Assembly: GCA_916613615.1 (NCBI GenBank)
Contig: OU744732.1
Location: 51,606,227 to 51,670,226 of the forward strand
Length of the DNA stretch: 64,000 nt
Reading direction: 5' to 3'
Source of the DNA: Steromphala cineraria
Taxonomy: Eukaryota; Mollusca; Gastropoda; Trochida; Trochidae
Part shown: positions 48,203-59,276 of the stretch, piece after piece
Numbering within the stretch: position 1 is the stretch's first letter
How the letters are laid out: every line of letters begins with the position of its first letter
The notes under the pieces: model-generated
Told to the model about the DNA's origin: nothing
Seen by the model: the letters and a program-made list of their open reading frames with translations, nothing else
The model's database searches: none
Position numbers and translations under genes: made by a program

Positions 48203-49239
48203 CCATTAAAAATATATTATTTTAGCCTTTAATCACATTTAATTTTAATAAAGAATATCATGCACCTTTTACCATATTCAACCTTCTTGTTGATGCTTGA
48301 AAAGATAGGAAATCGGGTTTCTTTTTCTAGACAGTTCCATTTTGGTAATACTGTCGTGTGACTGAACATAAAGGCCTCTTGATCTCAATCTATTTAGATT
48401 GTCTTTTTTTTCAAATATGATCTTTAATCGAAGATAGATACTTTTCACAAAATCAGATTTTTTTGGGGGCAAAGAAGGCCCTTGACAATGTTAAAATTTA
48501 TCTTTGACGCAACACCGCATCATAACCAAAGTAAGAACTATATATTTATTGTTTAATATGAAACCTTACATTCGGCTTACCAGTACCGGAATTGGGTAGC
48601 ATTTTAAGAGCTGGCGTTTTGAGCAGAAAAGGCACGTTCACTAGATACGATTTTATCAATCTAAGCGATAATATTAGCAATTGAATATTAGTTTCACTTT
48701 ACTTTTAATTTTTTTTCTTTTAACCCCCTCCCCGTATATATTGGCATCACATATATTTGCTTTCCTATGCTCATTAAAGTACCTACAATCCTTTGTAACT
48801 ACTCAATATGAAAATGATATGTGCACTGTAAATCTATATTTTGATTTTATCCTTTTTCACCGCAATCAGCATCATTAAGGTACTATCATATTAAAGTTGT
48901 ATATTTTTCTTGTAATAATTGATACTTGAATATACACATTGTACGATCAACAAGTTCGAAAACGATATTAATCAAAACCACAAAAAACCTCACATTTGCT
49001 ACCATTTTTAATTAATCATAAATGTTTGCTTATCCTTCCTTATAAAGCTTGTCTACCGAGTAAGGAGCAATAAATAAATCATAGCTTCCTGTTTTGGACA
49101 TTTAAATAAATCATGTGATATCTATTCCCAATAACTTAAAAAGTTCCCAAAAATACCATACACGGTTTTGCATCATCAAACTTTATAAGTTTTTAAAGTT
49201 CCAGTTATATACGCCTGTAAATACGTCACTACCACTGGC

Positions 49240-49597
49240 TTAAAGGGACAGTAGCACGTTTTAAGAGGGAATATAAGGTGATGTCAGGAAAATGAAAATA
49301 AATGGTTCCAATTGAAAAACAATATATCTAAATTATATAAAGCAGTAATTAAACAAATATATAATGTAAAGTTCAGCCATAGGATTCCCTTATCTTACAC
49401 AAAATGACTTAAAGGCGTTTACATAACAATGGCGTCCAATGGACTTTATGTTAATATTTATAATTTGTTCTCTGACTATGGATTATTGTGTTGTGTAATG
49501 AGATTTTTGACACTCTCAAATTAATACATTTAGCATTAATAATCAGTGAAAATTTTAAAATATAACATTTTCAAAAAACGTGCTACTGCCCCTTTAA
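49240..49597 (-). mobile_element. Main MITE family, copy 14 (full length)
   Basis: Termini TTAAAGGGACAGTAGCACG and CGTGCTACTGCCCCTTTAA. Confidence 0.9.
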
Positions 49598-50102
49598 AGA
49601 GCAGCTCCGTGAGTTGTTTAGACTCACATATGCCAATCTTTGTCGGTGGTGTCACTTGAAGGAGAAGTATCGTTTTGTAAGGAAAGTATTATTTGAGAGT
49701 CAATAGGCCGCGTATCCTAAAGGTGTGCATCTCATATTTTGTTTTGGGAATTTTTAATTTTCTACATTTAAATGGAATTTTGAACTTAATGAAGCTAAAG
49801 ATGTGCATCTCTTATTTTGTTTTAACTTCTATGAAAACATTGAGGGCTTTTTTTATTAGCGGGGGCATCTGTGTCCCATGGACATACATTTTCTGGTTTA
49901 ATAAAATGTTTATGTAGAATTTGTCACTTTGAATGTTCCTCCAATGACATTGCGCTGAGTACACCCTGCTGTACTACTCGCTAGCTGAAACATTTAGCTA
50001 CAGGACTGTAGCTATAAAAAAAGGTAATAGCGTAAATTTTTGACTTGTTTTGACAAGGGGGTAATAACTAAAAGATTCGGCGTTGGATCCCTTTCAGTAT
50101 TA

Positions 50103-50560
50103 TTAGGGGAGACCAGGGCAAAGCGTGCCGTCGGGCCAAAGTGACTAAGCTTCATTTCTCCTTAACGATCGACACATGCAGCACAGTCTAAGTAAACCTA
50201 GCCTCACTATTATCCGTTACACTGCTCAGTATAGCAGTGTAACGGATAATAGTGAGGCTAGGTTTACTAAGACTGCATGCAGCATGGCGTGGTTTGTCTT
50301 TATCAACCAATGAAAGCAAACGTTAAGAATAGTACGCATTGTGATCCACGTTTGCATCGTTAGCGTGAGTTGGAGACTTGCAAAAAATTTAAAGGAAAGA
50401 ATATGTCCGAATTCCAATAATTTACACATACATAACACGCACCTATTAGACCGAAATATATCACCTATTCATTAAATAAATTTTTTTTATTTGTTACTTT
50501 GATTATTTTCTTTGATGCACAAATCTAATGCTACTCTCAAAGGGACAAAGTGAGCCGGTG
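50103..50560. mobile_element. Partial copy of the TTAGGGGAGACC MITE, interrupted by a hairpin
   Basis: Starts TTAGGGGAGACCAGGGCAAA and aligns with 11439-11805 up to AAAGTGAGCCGGT; the right half is missing. It hosts the 92 bp hairpin. Confidence 0.82.
50184..50275. mobile_element. 92-bp hairpin element with 9-bp target duplication, nested in another MITE
   Basis: Arms of about 45 bp (CAGTCTAAGTAAACCTAGCC and its inverse) flank a loop of a few bases. Target duplication CATGCAGCA lies at 50175-50183 and 50276-50284. It interrupts the MITE copy at 50103-50560. Confidence 0.9.
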
Positions 50561-51940
50561 AATGGGTGGGGGGAGGGGGTTTCCACCCACGAGTGATATA
50601 AACAACACATCATAGTTTCAGAGTTATCAATTAATTTTATAAGCAATTATAGTAATATAGAATTGTAATTTTCATTCTATTATTTTCCTATATTTCAAAA
50701 AAATTGGTATTAAATATGAAGTATCAAAATATATCATAGGGTTTTGCCTTCATTTAGAAGCACACATATTTCCGTTGATTTTTTAATATTAGTTTGATAT
50801 TCATCATTTTGTTTTACCTCTACACAATAAAGAAGAAATGCCGTATAGGTAAGTCCGACAAACCTTTCAAACCAATAATATATTTTTATTCCTATTATAT
50901 ATTAGCTGGTTTCTGATGTACATGGGTTGAACTGTCAAGACTCCCATAGTTATTATAAATGCCCTGGTCACCCTAGTAATAGGGAATTATCGTATTTAAG
51001 TATGCTTACTCGAAACCGTTTTTATAAGCCACACACGCAATGCCCATGAGTAATCAGATTTAATATAAAACGTGTCACTGCGGTCATTAAGGGTTCCAAT
51101 CAATTCGTTTTCTCTTTCTATTGAAGTAGATTGGTTTCAGAGATAAACAATGTCTAACATTTTGACTGTTTCTAAGTCTCAACATTGATAACATATATAG
51201 ATATGTATTATATTGATATCATAACAAAACCTTTTGCAAAGGTTACAACTGAAATGACTTATCTTGAAGGCTTTTTTTATATCAAATATATACAAATATA
51301 TTGCAATCAAATGCTGCTGAAAACGGGTGTTAGTATCTACACCGTAACGTCGGATCTCTTTGCAATAGGGAAGTTGGAAATCTGTATATTTGGATTTCTT
51401 CATATACCCACTGAATGAAAATAAACACTATTTTGAGAAGTATTTCCAAAGACTGAATATCGGTTTAATTAATATTAACCAAGTTGTTTAAATATTAAAG
51501 GCATGTTCAATTGAATTGATAACAGAATATTGTATTTAGACTAGGTATAACACATCTCCGGTTCACCACTACCGTAAATCATTAATTAGACACAGTGTTG
51601 CTAGTTTTTCAACTGTGTCCAGCATTGGCGTTAAGGGTTCACCTTGGGGTCGACTTTTTTCTTGGTGATTGAAAAAAAGTCAAATAGACAACGGCTTATT
51701 CTTTGTAGGAATCGAAATAATCTAAATGTTTTGTTTAAAAAAATGAATATATATATCAATGCCGTAAATTATCATGTCTGTGCCCTAAGCTAAGCCTTTG
51801 GCTTTACTCAAGAAGGCGAATATTTGAGTTGCTATACTTACATAGACTAAATTTCAGTCTCTGAAATGAAAATACATAATAAATGCAGTTTTTTTCTATT
51901 AAAATTGAAGGAACCCACTGAACCTGTTCATTTCCTGAAA

Positions 51941-52134
51941 CATCTTCCTACGCGAAGCCTAAAACGCCAGTTTCTATACTGTCATTTTATGCCTTGCTGC
52001 AGACCCTTTGCTTTTCTGTGCTGATATAGTGCCCCTACAGGCAAGAGAGCAAGCACAGAAAACTCTAGGGTATGCAGCAAAGCATAAAACTGACAGTTCG
52101 GAAACTGGCGTTTTAGGCTTTGCGTAGGAAGATG
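51941..52134. mobile_element. 194-bp foldback element with 9-bp target duplication
   Basis: Ends CATCTTCCTACGCGAAGCC and its near inverse, TIRs of about 80 bp. Target duplication TTCCTGAAA at 51932-51940 and 52135-52143. A diverged relative lies at 328-585. It lies about 100 bp beyond the donor of sushi exon C. Confidence 0.9.
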
Positions 52135-52236
52135 TTCCTGAAACTGCAGTGAGCTAGACTTGCTACAATAATATAGACTTGTGAGGGTCTTTAAAGATAT
52201 TTTGTTTCAGGGGCTGTTAGACAGACTAATACTTAC

Positions 52237-52419
52237 AGGCACACAAGAGATCCGGCCATTCCCAGACACCTGTTCGTAGATCGCAGGATGAGACGAAGCC
52301 ACCGCCCATGTGCTTGAGATCTCCGTGACACGTGTAGGTCACGTGCACCCTCTGACCAATCAATTCCGTCTTAACAGCGAAGGCACCACCTAGTATTGGA
52401 GGCCGAGCACATCTTCTCT
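52237..52419 (-). CDS. Sushi (CCP) exon C
   Basis: The exon is 183 nt (61 codons), phase 1-1. The acceptor is CAATTCAAG and the strong donor GTAAGT starts at 52236. It codes ERRCARPPILGG, then TYTC, SSC and VWEWPDLLC, the four-Cys plus Trp pattern of a CCP module. The transcript must continue toward lower coordinates, but I found no further exon there. Confidence 0.8.
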
Positions 52420-55105
52420 CTTGAATTGAATGAGTGAGTTGGGATTTACCACATTTAAACATTATTATTTATTCAAAGGTGGATGCTGTCATGCAAAAGA
52501 GAGAAGATAGAGAAAGGAGAATGGGATCAAAAAGAAAGGGAACAGAGGGCGAAAAAGCATAGTGAGAGAAAGACAGTTTGAACGACTCATATCTGATGAG
52601 GAACATTTTACCGGTCGACCTGTCCAAATTGGGCGACCCAACCAGGAGCTCGTATATGGCATACTGCTTTATGGGACGCATACATTGCAGCTTGTTTTAA
52701 CTAGATTGCCACACACCCAACCACACAAATAATGGACCCCCATGTTTTCTAATAATTGGACCACTGCCTCATCAATGATCCACTGACAGTGAAAGTGAAA
52801 GTAATAACTTCTTTTTAACAATGAATTCAATGAATTCTTTCTTTCAGTGCTTGTCAGATATATCTGTTTTCGTCACATCTCGTCCTATGTATTATATCGG
52901 AGACAGTCCTGGAGATTTGATGACTATGTCCTCTTGGTTAAAGATTGTCTTGCAATATTGTATCTTTGATTTAAATTTCCTGAGTTCCTTTCTTCCTTTC
53001 ATTTTAACACGATTATTTAAAAAAATAAACTTCTTCATGTACCATTACAACAAAAACTCTTACCCGTTGTACACTCCAATACGTGACAGAACTCCCAGCG
53101 CACTCTGGGATTCATTGTGAAACACCAAACAGGTTCGACATTGTCAAGGCTTCGACAGCTGTTGCCAAGGCTCTCCAAAGATCCACATCCAGAGCAATGG
53201 CCATGCACCCCTTTGACAAATTGGTGCGGATGAGGCTTCTGTTCGAACCATGGTTGACGCTCCAGCCCGTGTTTCGTCTTGTGCACGTCTCGCCGTACAT
53301 TGCTTCTGTACCGTAACGGCCGACGGCGTGTGCGTAACAACTTGTAGCTGTGATAGTAACTATGGTGGGGATGATGATGATAATGATAATAGAATAATTA
53401 TTTACATAATATCGTAAACAATTCAATTCGTAGCCATATAATTACCCCTTAATTATCCACTCGACACTGTCAACAAGAGCCATCAGCAGAGATGGGTTAT
53501 CCGACTGTCTGAAGTTGAATGATCAGAAAGTTAGCATAATATTCTGATATACTGATTGTATGAATAATGTTGTATTCAAACATGCAGCTAGATTTGTTTG
53601 ACTTTTAATAACCATCGTAAGCCTATGATAAACCACATCTAGGTATTTTTTATTAGTAAATGCCTATGCTATGCCATCGTGAAGTTCTTTATGTTATAAA
53701 CCTCCAATGAAGTCACTCTTTTGTTCTTCCGTGACACTATTTTTCTTATTTCCCTCCGTTCTGATTACGTCCCTCTTCTCCGGCAGTTACCATGATAATC
53801 CACCCTGCCCCGGGCAATTATCTTTATTATTTTCCAACCATTTAATCGAAGATTAAAGTAAAGGTGTCAAGTGACTATCAATTTTTAAATATAACACAAT
53901 TTTAATTTCCCATCTGCAAATGTTTTGGTGTTATGCCGTCTCGAACCCAAAAAGTTCCCACTCCGAATCGCTGAACGCAATACTCTGCCTACTGACACTA
54001 CTGAGCTGTTGTGACAGCTTTGAAGGAAGTACAATATTAGGCGCTTTAATAACAAAGGTCTGAGTTTGAGTGTATTGATATTATATCAATACATTTATTT
54101 TTAGAAAAATAATGCTAAGAATGATAAAATGGTTATCTAGGGACTTTGAGTCGATTCTGTGAAAATGATGCGAGTCAATGTACCATTTCAGATAAATGCT
54201 GGCTGCACGTGCATTACGTACCAAGCGTGACACGGCTGCGTTCGTTTGATGCATTTCTCAACTGAAAACACATTGGATCGACTCTCAACAACACGTTTTT
54301 TAATTACTGTGCCCACCACCTTATATTTAGTACAAAATTGTTTTCCCGGCCGTTGGGCATTAGCCGCGGGTATCGGGCATACTTTTCAATAATACCCGCG
54401 AGTCATGTTTTATCCTACACTTAATGTGAAGAGAGGGAAAAACAACCATCCTGTTTGATTGAATATGCTGTTTGATTAAAACACCTTCAATCCTTGGTGA
54501 GACACAGTTTGGAAATTAATTATAATGTTGGAATGAAGAATGTCATTGTGTTTAAACCAAAAGGCACATTTGTAAACATTGTCATTGAGCTAGCCCTAAT
54601 GGTTTTCACATTTTGCTCTGGAAACCGGGAAAAAAATTGCAGGAAGTTGGAAATCCCAAAAGTCACACCTTCATATACTAAATTTCATTGAGCTAGGCCA
54701 AACTGTTTTCGAGTTCTGCTCCGGAAACACATTTCTAAGTTGCGTTGCCGTGGAAACCTCAAAAATAAAAAAATCTCCAGAAAGCGGAATGCCCCAAGAT
54801 AGAAGATAAGTACGTATGGATGCAGTTCAGTAGAAGACAAGTACTTATGGATAGAGACCAGTAGAAGACAAGTACTCACGGATAGAGACCAGTAGAAGAC
54901 AAGTACTCACGGATGCAGATCATAGCAGGAAGGGTCCATGTTCCGTGATTATCACACAAAGCTTCCCTCGGTCCGGAGAAACACTTATACTTCTCCTCTC
55001 CCCTCTCGTCACACTCGTACTCGATCACCAGCGGATATCCGGGTCTGCTGTACTTCCGCTTCTTGATTGCGCCCTGATTTACATAGGTCGGTTCCTGCTC
55101 ACAGA
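52237..55105 (-). CDS. Sushi-kringle-sushi gene (partial, with frame-broken kringle exon)
   Basis: Three exons on the minus strand, in transcription order: sushi 55105-54911, kringle 53347-53064, sushi 52419-52237. All splice sites are GT/AG and all borders are phase 1, the phase typical of sushi and kringle modules. Both sushi modules keep the four cysteines and the Trp before the last one. The kringle keeps the GETC, WFEQKPHPH, NSCRSLDN, VWCFTMNP and RWEFC landmarks. However, the kringle exon is 284 nt, not a multiple of three, and its first two cysteines are in a different frame from the last four. Such modular secreted proteins usually bind ligands or act in recognition or proteolytic cascades; no catalytic domain is seen here. 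The 5' and 3' ends are incomplete. Either this is a recent pseudogene, the assembly has an error, or splicing is unusual. Confidence 0.72.
52430..52600. repeat. GAGTGAGTTGGG-type repeat in the intron between kringle and sushi C
   Basis: Shares a layout with the interior of the 486 bp foldback MITE: GAGTGAGTTGGG, GTGGATGCTGTCATGCAAAAG, then AGAAAGG-rich sequence. A dispersed element of uncertain class, perhaps a SINE. Confidence 0.5.
53064..53347 (-). pseudogene. Kringle exon with a frame break
   Basis: The acceptor is ACTATCACAG and the donor GTAAGA. Frame 1 gives CYAHAVGRYGTEAMYGETC, the kringle start with cysteines 1 and 2. A second frame gives WFEQKPHPHQF, then NSCRSLDN, VWCFTMNP, RWEFC and VLEC, with cysteines 3-6. 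Canonical kringles have Cys-x2-Trp here. In this exon 32 nt separate the GETC Cys codon from the WFEQ Trp codon, where 6 are expected: an excess of 26 nt. Removing 26 nt would give 258 nt, 86 codons, phase 1-1, which fits a normal kringle exon. A smaller indel elsewhere in the same stretch is also possible. Confidence 0.75.
54800..54915. repeat. 31-bp tandem repeats duplicating the sushi exon A splice donor
   Basis: Read on the plus strand, units of 31 bp (AGAAGACAAGTACTCACGGA and so on) occur about four times, two complete ones with ACTCAC. On the gene strand each of these offers ATCC followed by GTGAGTACTT, the same donor as the exon. Using a downstream donor would add 31 nt and shift the frame. 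Confidence 0.8.
54911..55105 (-). CDS. Sushi (CCP) exon A
   Basis: The exon is 195 nt (65 codons), phase 1-1. The acceptor is TTGCTCACTCCAG and the donor GTGAGT begins at 54910. The module starts VCEQEPTYVNQG and ends NHGTWTLPAMIC, with cysteines and Trp placed as in CCP modules, plus one extra Cys (YKC). An in-frame stop lies a little upstream of the acceptor, which supports the exon border. Confidence 0.78.
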
Positions 55106-55204
55106 CTGGAGTGAGCAACTCCTCCCTTGGTTCCCTGCTTCAAAGCTGTCTTCAACATGTCTTGTCGCTGTCTGCATAGTAGTCCGTATATAGGGGATAT
55201 TATA

Positions 55205-55566
55205 TGAGTGTCCATGACATACTATGTTTACAACACGAGTGCCTAAAATAGGTATTTCTCGAGCGAGAGCGAGGGATATACATGTACTGATATTTCGACA
55301 CGAGTGTCGTAAAACATAGTATGTCATGGGCACGAATATAATATTCTGTTTATTACCCCCAAAAATAAAGGAAATACTCAAAAACCTACTTCTAAGCATA
55401 GGCAGACTAGCCGCCGCCGACCCGTATAGATTGTGACGTCATAGGTGAACCGTGACGTCAAAGCAGTGTTTTTAACGTGACGTCACAACGAAAAGTGATA
55501 TTTTGCCCTAGGGCAACATATGAAAAATATGAACCTCGTAATTACTGCCCTCGTAGGTAATAATTT
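55205..55566. repeat. Palindromic dispersed repeat, copy 2 (inverted)
   Basis: Inverse of 44427-44770 with many small differences. It sits about 100 bp upstream of sushi exon A on the gene strand. Confidence 0.8.
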
Positions 55567-56883
55567 GAAATACATTCTCTGCTTGACAAAAGCAGTCAGG
55601 TATTTATGAATGCTTATGGTAGATATTTATTGGAGCTCTAATGGCATAGTTATTGTTTATTCATGAATATGATATTTGAAATTCTTCTCCAGTGTTTTCC
55701 CAGAAAATATCTGTCTTTGAGAATATGCGATCCATATTGCAATTCCAAAACGAACATATGTTAGTTAAGCTTACGAATTCATTTCCTTATCCCAATTGTT
55801 AAGAGGATGTTCGTGCTAAAATGGCGGATTTCGCCTATAAACTTTTTGACAAACGAAAATTATCACTTTTGAACTGAAATCATGAAATATGTTGTAATTG
55901 AATACTGACATTTGACCATCGTCAAAGCTTTCTAAAAGAGACGCAATGAACGTAGAATGCTGCATGGTGTTATGTATTGTGTACAGGGAGACCAAAGACG
56001 AGTGAAATCAAATCTATTCAATCCCTCAATTGTCATGCAATAACCACTAAACTTTGAATAATTTCAAATGCTTAATTGCAAGAAAAAAATTAAACGTTGA
56101 AAATCAACGTCAATTGTAAACGTCGTATGGCTTGTCACTGATTGGAGAACACTTAGATTTTCAGTCAAACCTGATCCTCTGATGAATGAACATGCGCCAT
56201 TAAGGCTAAACAGGTATACTGAACGAGCTACACGTGACGTGACAGAATCCTTACTCTCACTCAGGTAAAGGCTTTGTGTGTTTACACTCGTATTTGGCAA
56301 TTTGGCAAATTTGGATACTATGAAAATTAATTTTCAATCTTTATCATTTTAGAGTGAAGATGTTATCAAAATGGGAGTTTGTGATTTTGTTTATCCCTTG
56401 TCAAGAGTTTCTGAAACTCACAACTAGTTATTTCGAATAACATTTTCCATTGTTCAATGTTTTTGCAGATTGTTTGGTTAACTATACAGTACTTTATTTC
56501 AAACTTCTAGCTATTCTGGTTATATTAAGAGACATTTCAAATTGTGATAACTTTCTTTTGTCGATGAGTATACTTGATGGTTTTACGACTACAGACAATC
56601 AAGTTGAGTTTTGAATCTTATATGAATTGAGGAAATTCGTCATGAACTGATTTTGGTTTGGAAATATCTAAATAATAAAGAAACGTTTTATTTCCCCCAT
56701 CACGTATCCTACCTGTGTCTTATGACTAGTTGTCGTAGCCTGAAGCATCGAGGGTCCAATTTGGAGACGCTGAAGTTAAATTTCAACAATCAGTCTAAAT
56801 TAAACACAAACTTATATGTTTATGAGCTTACATGCAATATTGATCACGTATTGAGTAATGATGGGATTTTTTACAAACATTTA

Positions 56884-56922
56884 GAAAATAAAATTATCAA
56901 AAAACGTGCTACTGCCCCTTTA
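56884..56922 (-). mobile_element. Main MITE family, solo terminus
   Basis: About 38 bp, AAAATTATCAAAAAACGTGC to CCCCTTTAA, with no partner end nearby. Confidence 0.7.
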
Positions 56923-57728
56923 AGAGCTAACATTTGGGATTTGTTTAATTCATTAAAATCGGAACGTATTTTGGTTAAACATTTTAACGTTTTACGGTGT
57001 AGCAACTAGAAATTGTTTCGGCATACATGACGAAATATTATAAGCATAAGATTAAACTTTTAATCATTTAAATATTAAAACAGGTTTCAGAATGGAAACT
57101 TATTCACAACATTTTTTTTACTTCTTCATCGTTAGCATTACAACTTATTCACAACATTGATATTTTGGACTTACTTCATCATGATAAATCTAAGATAAAA
57201 AATATTAGAACATATATACATGTATTAAAACAAAGACATTGAAAGAACTTGTTTTTCAGCAGAAACATTATTACTTATTTCATCATTAACATAGTAACGT
57301 TTTTACCACATATAAATTTACACGTACAGCATTGACATTGGAAAAGCTGAAAAGAAACATATTTACCCAGAGATGAGAACATATTTACAACAATATGAGT
57401 TACATGTTATAGCAGAAACATTGGAACAGACTATACAGTATTAACGTATTTAACCATTGTAACTTGTAACTTGTAACATACAAATTCAAACTTATTAACA
57501 ACAAAAACATTGGAGTTTATTTTAGCATAAACACTGAAACTAATGTCGGCATACATGTAAACCTATTTACAAAATAAACATTTTAACTCAGAGCACAACC
57601 ATACTTAGCATATTCTACACTTTTATTTCAATGGGACATCTGCTATCCTGGGTTTATGTCCCTATTTATAACAGGGTTTCTGAAATAAAAAGTTTATTAA
57701 AAAAACCAAAAACATAAAATTGTAGTAC

Positions 57729-57947
57729 CTTTTTAACGGAGGCATGTCTTAGTGCTAGGAAAACTCCCGCATCGAGGTGCAGACCGCATGTTGTGTTCAC
57801 TCTTCCGAATTTCGAATCTTCACAGAAAGGGGTTGTTATTAACTGCATACAGCATACCAACTGTCTATTGAAAAAGGCGGTTACTTTTACAAAAATCAAG
57901 AAACTAACAAAGAAGAGTAACAACTGAAAAGAAAACTTCATCCCCAT
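57729..57947 (-). CDS. Candidate first coding exon: signal peptide plus Cys-containing segment
   Basis: ATG at 57947 opens 73 codons to a donor (AAAAAG then GTACTA) at 57728. Residues 1-24 form a strongly hydrophobic signal peptide (LLLFFVSFLIFV). The following part has four cysteines (32, 33, 42, 54) and an N-glycosylation sequon at Asn51. It exits in phase 0, whereas the best acceptor of sushi exon A is phase 1. So at least one unseen exon lies between them, or this belongs to another gene. Position and strand make it the likeliest 5' exon of the sushi-kringle gene; this is inference. Confidence 0.5.
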
Positions 57948-58090
57948 TGCCTTAAATGAAACCTGCGTGTCAGAACAGGGCAGAATCTCAAGATAATTGA
58001 TTTTTCTTTGGTTTATTCAATAGCTTATTAAATCATTAATGTAACACGTTAACGAAGACGTCACGTGCTGCCATTAAGCCTATTACTATA

Positions 58091-58560
58091 GGGTACGGGA
58101 TAGCTCAGTCGGCAAGAACGCCGGTTTCACGTTGCTGAGGTCCGGGGTTCGAATCCCTTCCAGGCCAAGGTGTAAAAACCCAGAGTTCACCTCTGTTAGA
58201 ACTCTGTAAGTGTAACCCTGGAACCCTAGTGTGTAGTGCAACAAAAACTATGCACTTAAAAGATCCCACGAATTCATGTCAGTGGCTGAATGGTGGATAC
58301 ATAAACACGTGCATACGCCGAGCTGTCGTTTATCAGCGTTCAGCAGAGTTGTGTCTCAGTTCACCCAGCTGTGAATAGGTACCCTATGAGGCATAGAATG
58401 CATGGTCCCTAACCTGAGCGCCACATATGGATGCCGGTTGAATACTCCCCAGGGAGTTGAATTGGAAAAAATGATCGGACGGTGAATCAATGCCATTGAC
58501 CAGGGGAGTGGTTGGATATGCTCGTTATATAAATATCCATATAATAATAAAATATTAGAA
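58091..58560 (+). mobile_element. tRNA-derived SINE
   Basis: The tRNA-like head (GGATAGCTCAGTCGGCAAGA; B box GGTTCGAATCC) is followed by a body with CACCCAGCTGTGAATAGGTA and a 3' tail of ATATAAATATCCATATAATA type. This layout is common in mollusc SINEs. Confidence 0.8.
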
Positions 58561-58634
58561 AGTGTAAGTGTATATGTATTACCGGTTGAGTTTATAACGA
58601 ATCTGGAACATGTTTGACAAGACGTAGAAAGTTC

Positions 58635-58845
58635 CTTAAAAAGGGCATTAGCACGTGTTATTTGAGAAAATGTTATAGACCAATTTTCCACTGATAATTG
58701 TATGTCAATGCTAAATGTATGATTTTCATAGTATCACAAATCTCATAACACAAACCAATCATTCATAGTCAGAGAACACATCATAAAGATTCACATACAG
58801 TCCATTGGCTGCCATTTTTGTGTGAACACCTTAAATTCATTTTGG
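58635..58845 (+). mobile_element. Main MITE family, truncated copy
   Basis: Left half only, stopping after CCTTAAATTCATTTTG. Confidence 0.82.
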
Positions 58846-58897
58846 AGCTTAGCGGAAGCCTGCAGTGGGACATTAGATATATCATCTAATAGGACCC

Positions 58898-58986
58898 CAT
58901 CCTCGATAATCCAGCGCTTTCATTCCGATAAATCTACACTACAAGTGTAGATTTATCGGAACAAAAGTGCTGGAATATCGAGGATG
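58898..58986. mobile_element. 89-bp miniature of the CATCCTCG foldback family
   Basis: It consists only of the outer 44 or so bases of each TIR joined head to head (CTACACTACAAGTGTAG at the centre). It is flanked by exact 9 bp duplications, ATAGGACCC at 58889-58897 and 58987-58995. It therefore appears to have transposed as a pure hairpin. Confidence 0.92.
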
Positions 58987-59154
58987 ATAGGACCCCGGCC
59001 CAGTAGTTAATTTGACTACCGCGGTTAACACGCGGAACGAAGCACAGAAAACAGTTTGCCGCTATCGCTGAAAGGGAATCATTTATCATATATTTAGCGA
59101 TATATCTGAATATAATTAAATGATATCAGGGGATAGGTTGGGAGACATATAGAG

Positions 59155-59276
59155 AATACTAAACGACGTCCCGTTTCATAACATATTTATGAAACGAGTG
59201 AATGGGTTGGTATTTATACCTATACCATTCACGAGTTTCATAAAAATGTTATGAAACGGGACCGAGTTTAGTATTT
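59155..59276. repeat. 122-bp foldback hairpin
   Basis: Arms AATACTAAACGACGTCCCGT and inverse, with CATAACATATTTATGAAACG and GTGAATGG segments; the loop contains TATTTATACCTATA. Confidence 0.85.

Noticed and set aside
56653..57009. 118-codon open frame on the plus strand
   Set aside because: It runs through a solo MITE terminus (KIIKKRATAPL is a translation of the MITE end) and shows no protein signature.
58091..58165. Functional tRNA gene
   Set aside because: The 3' acceptor side does not pair with the 5' side and the sequence continues into a SINE body and tail.
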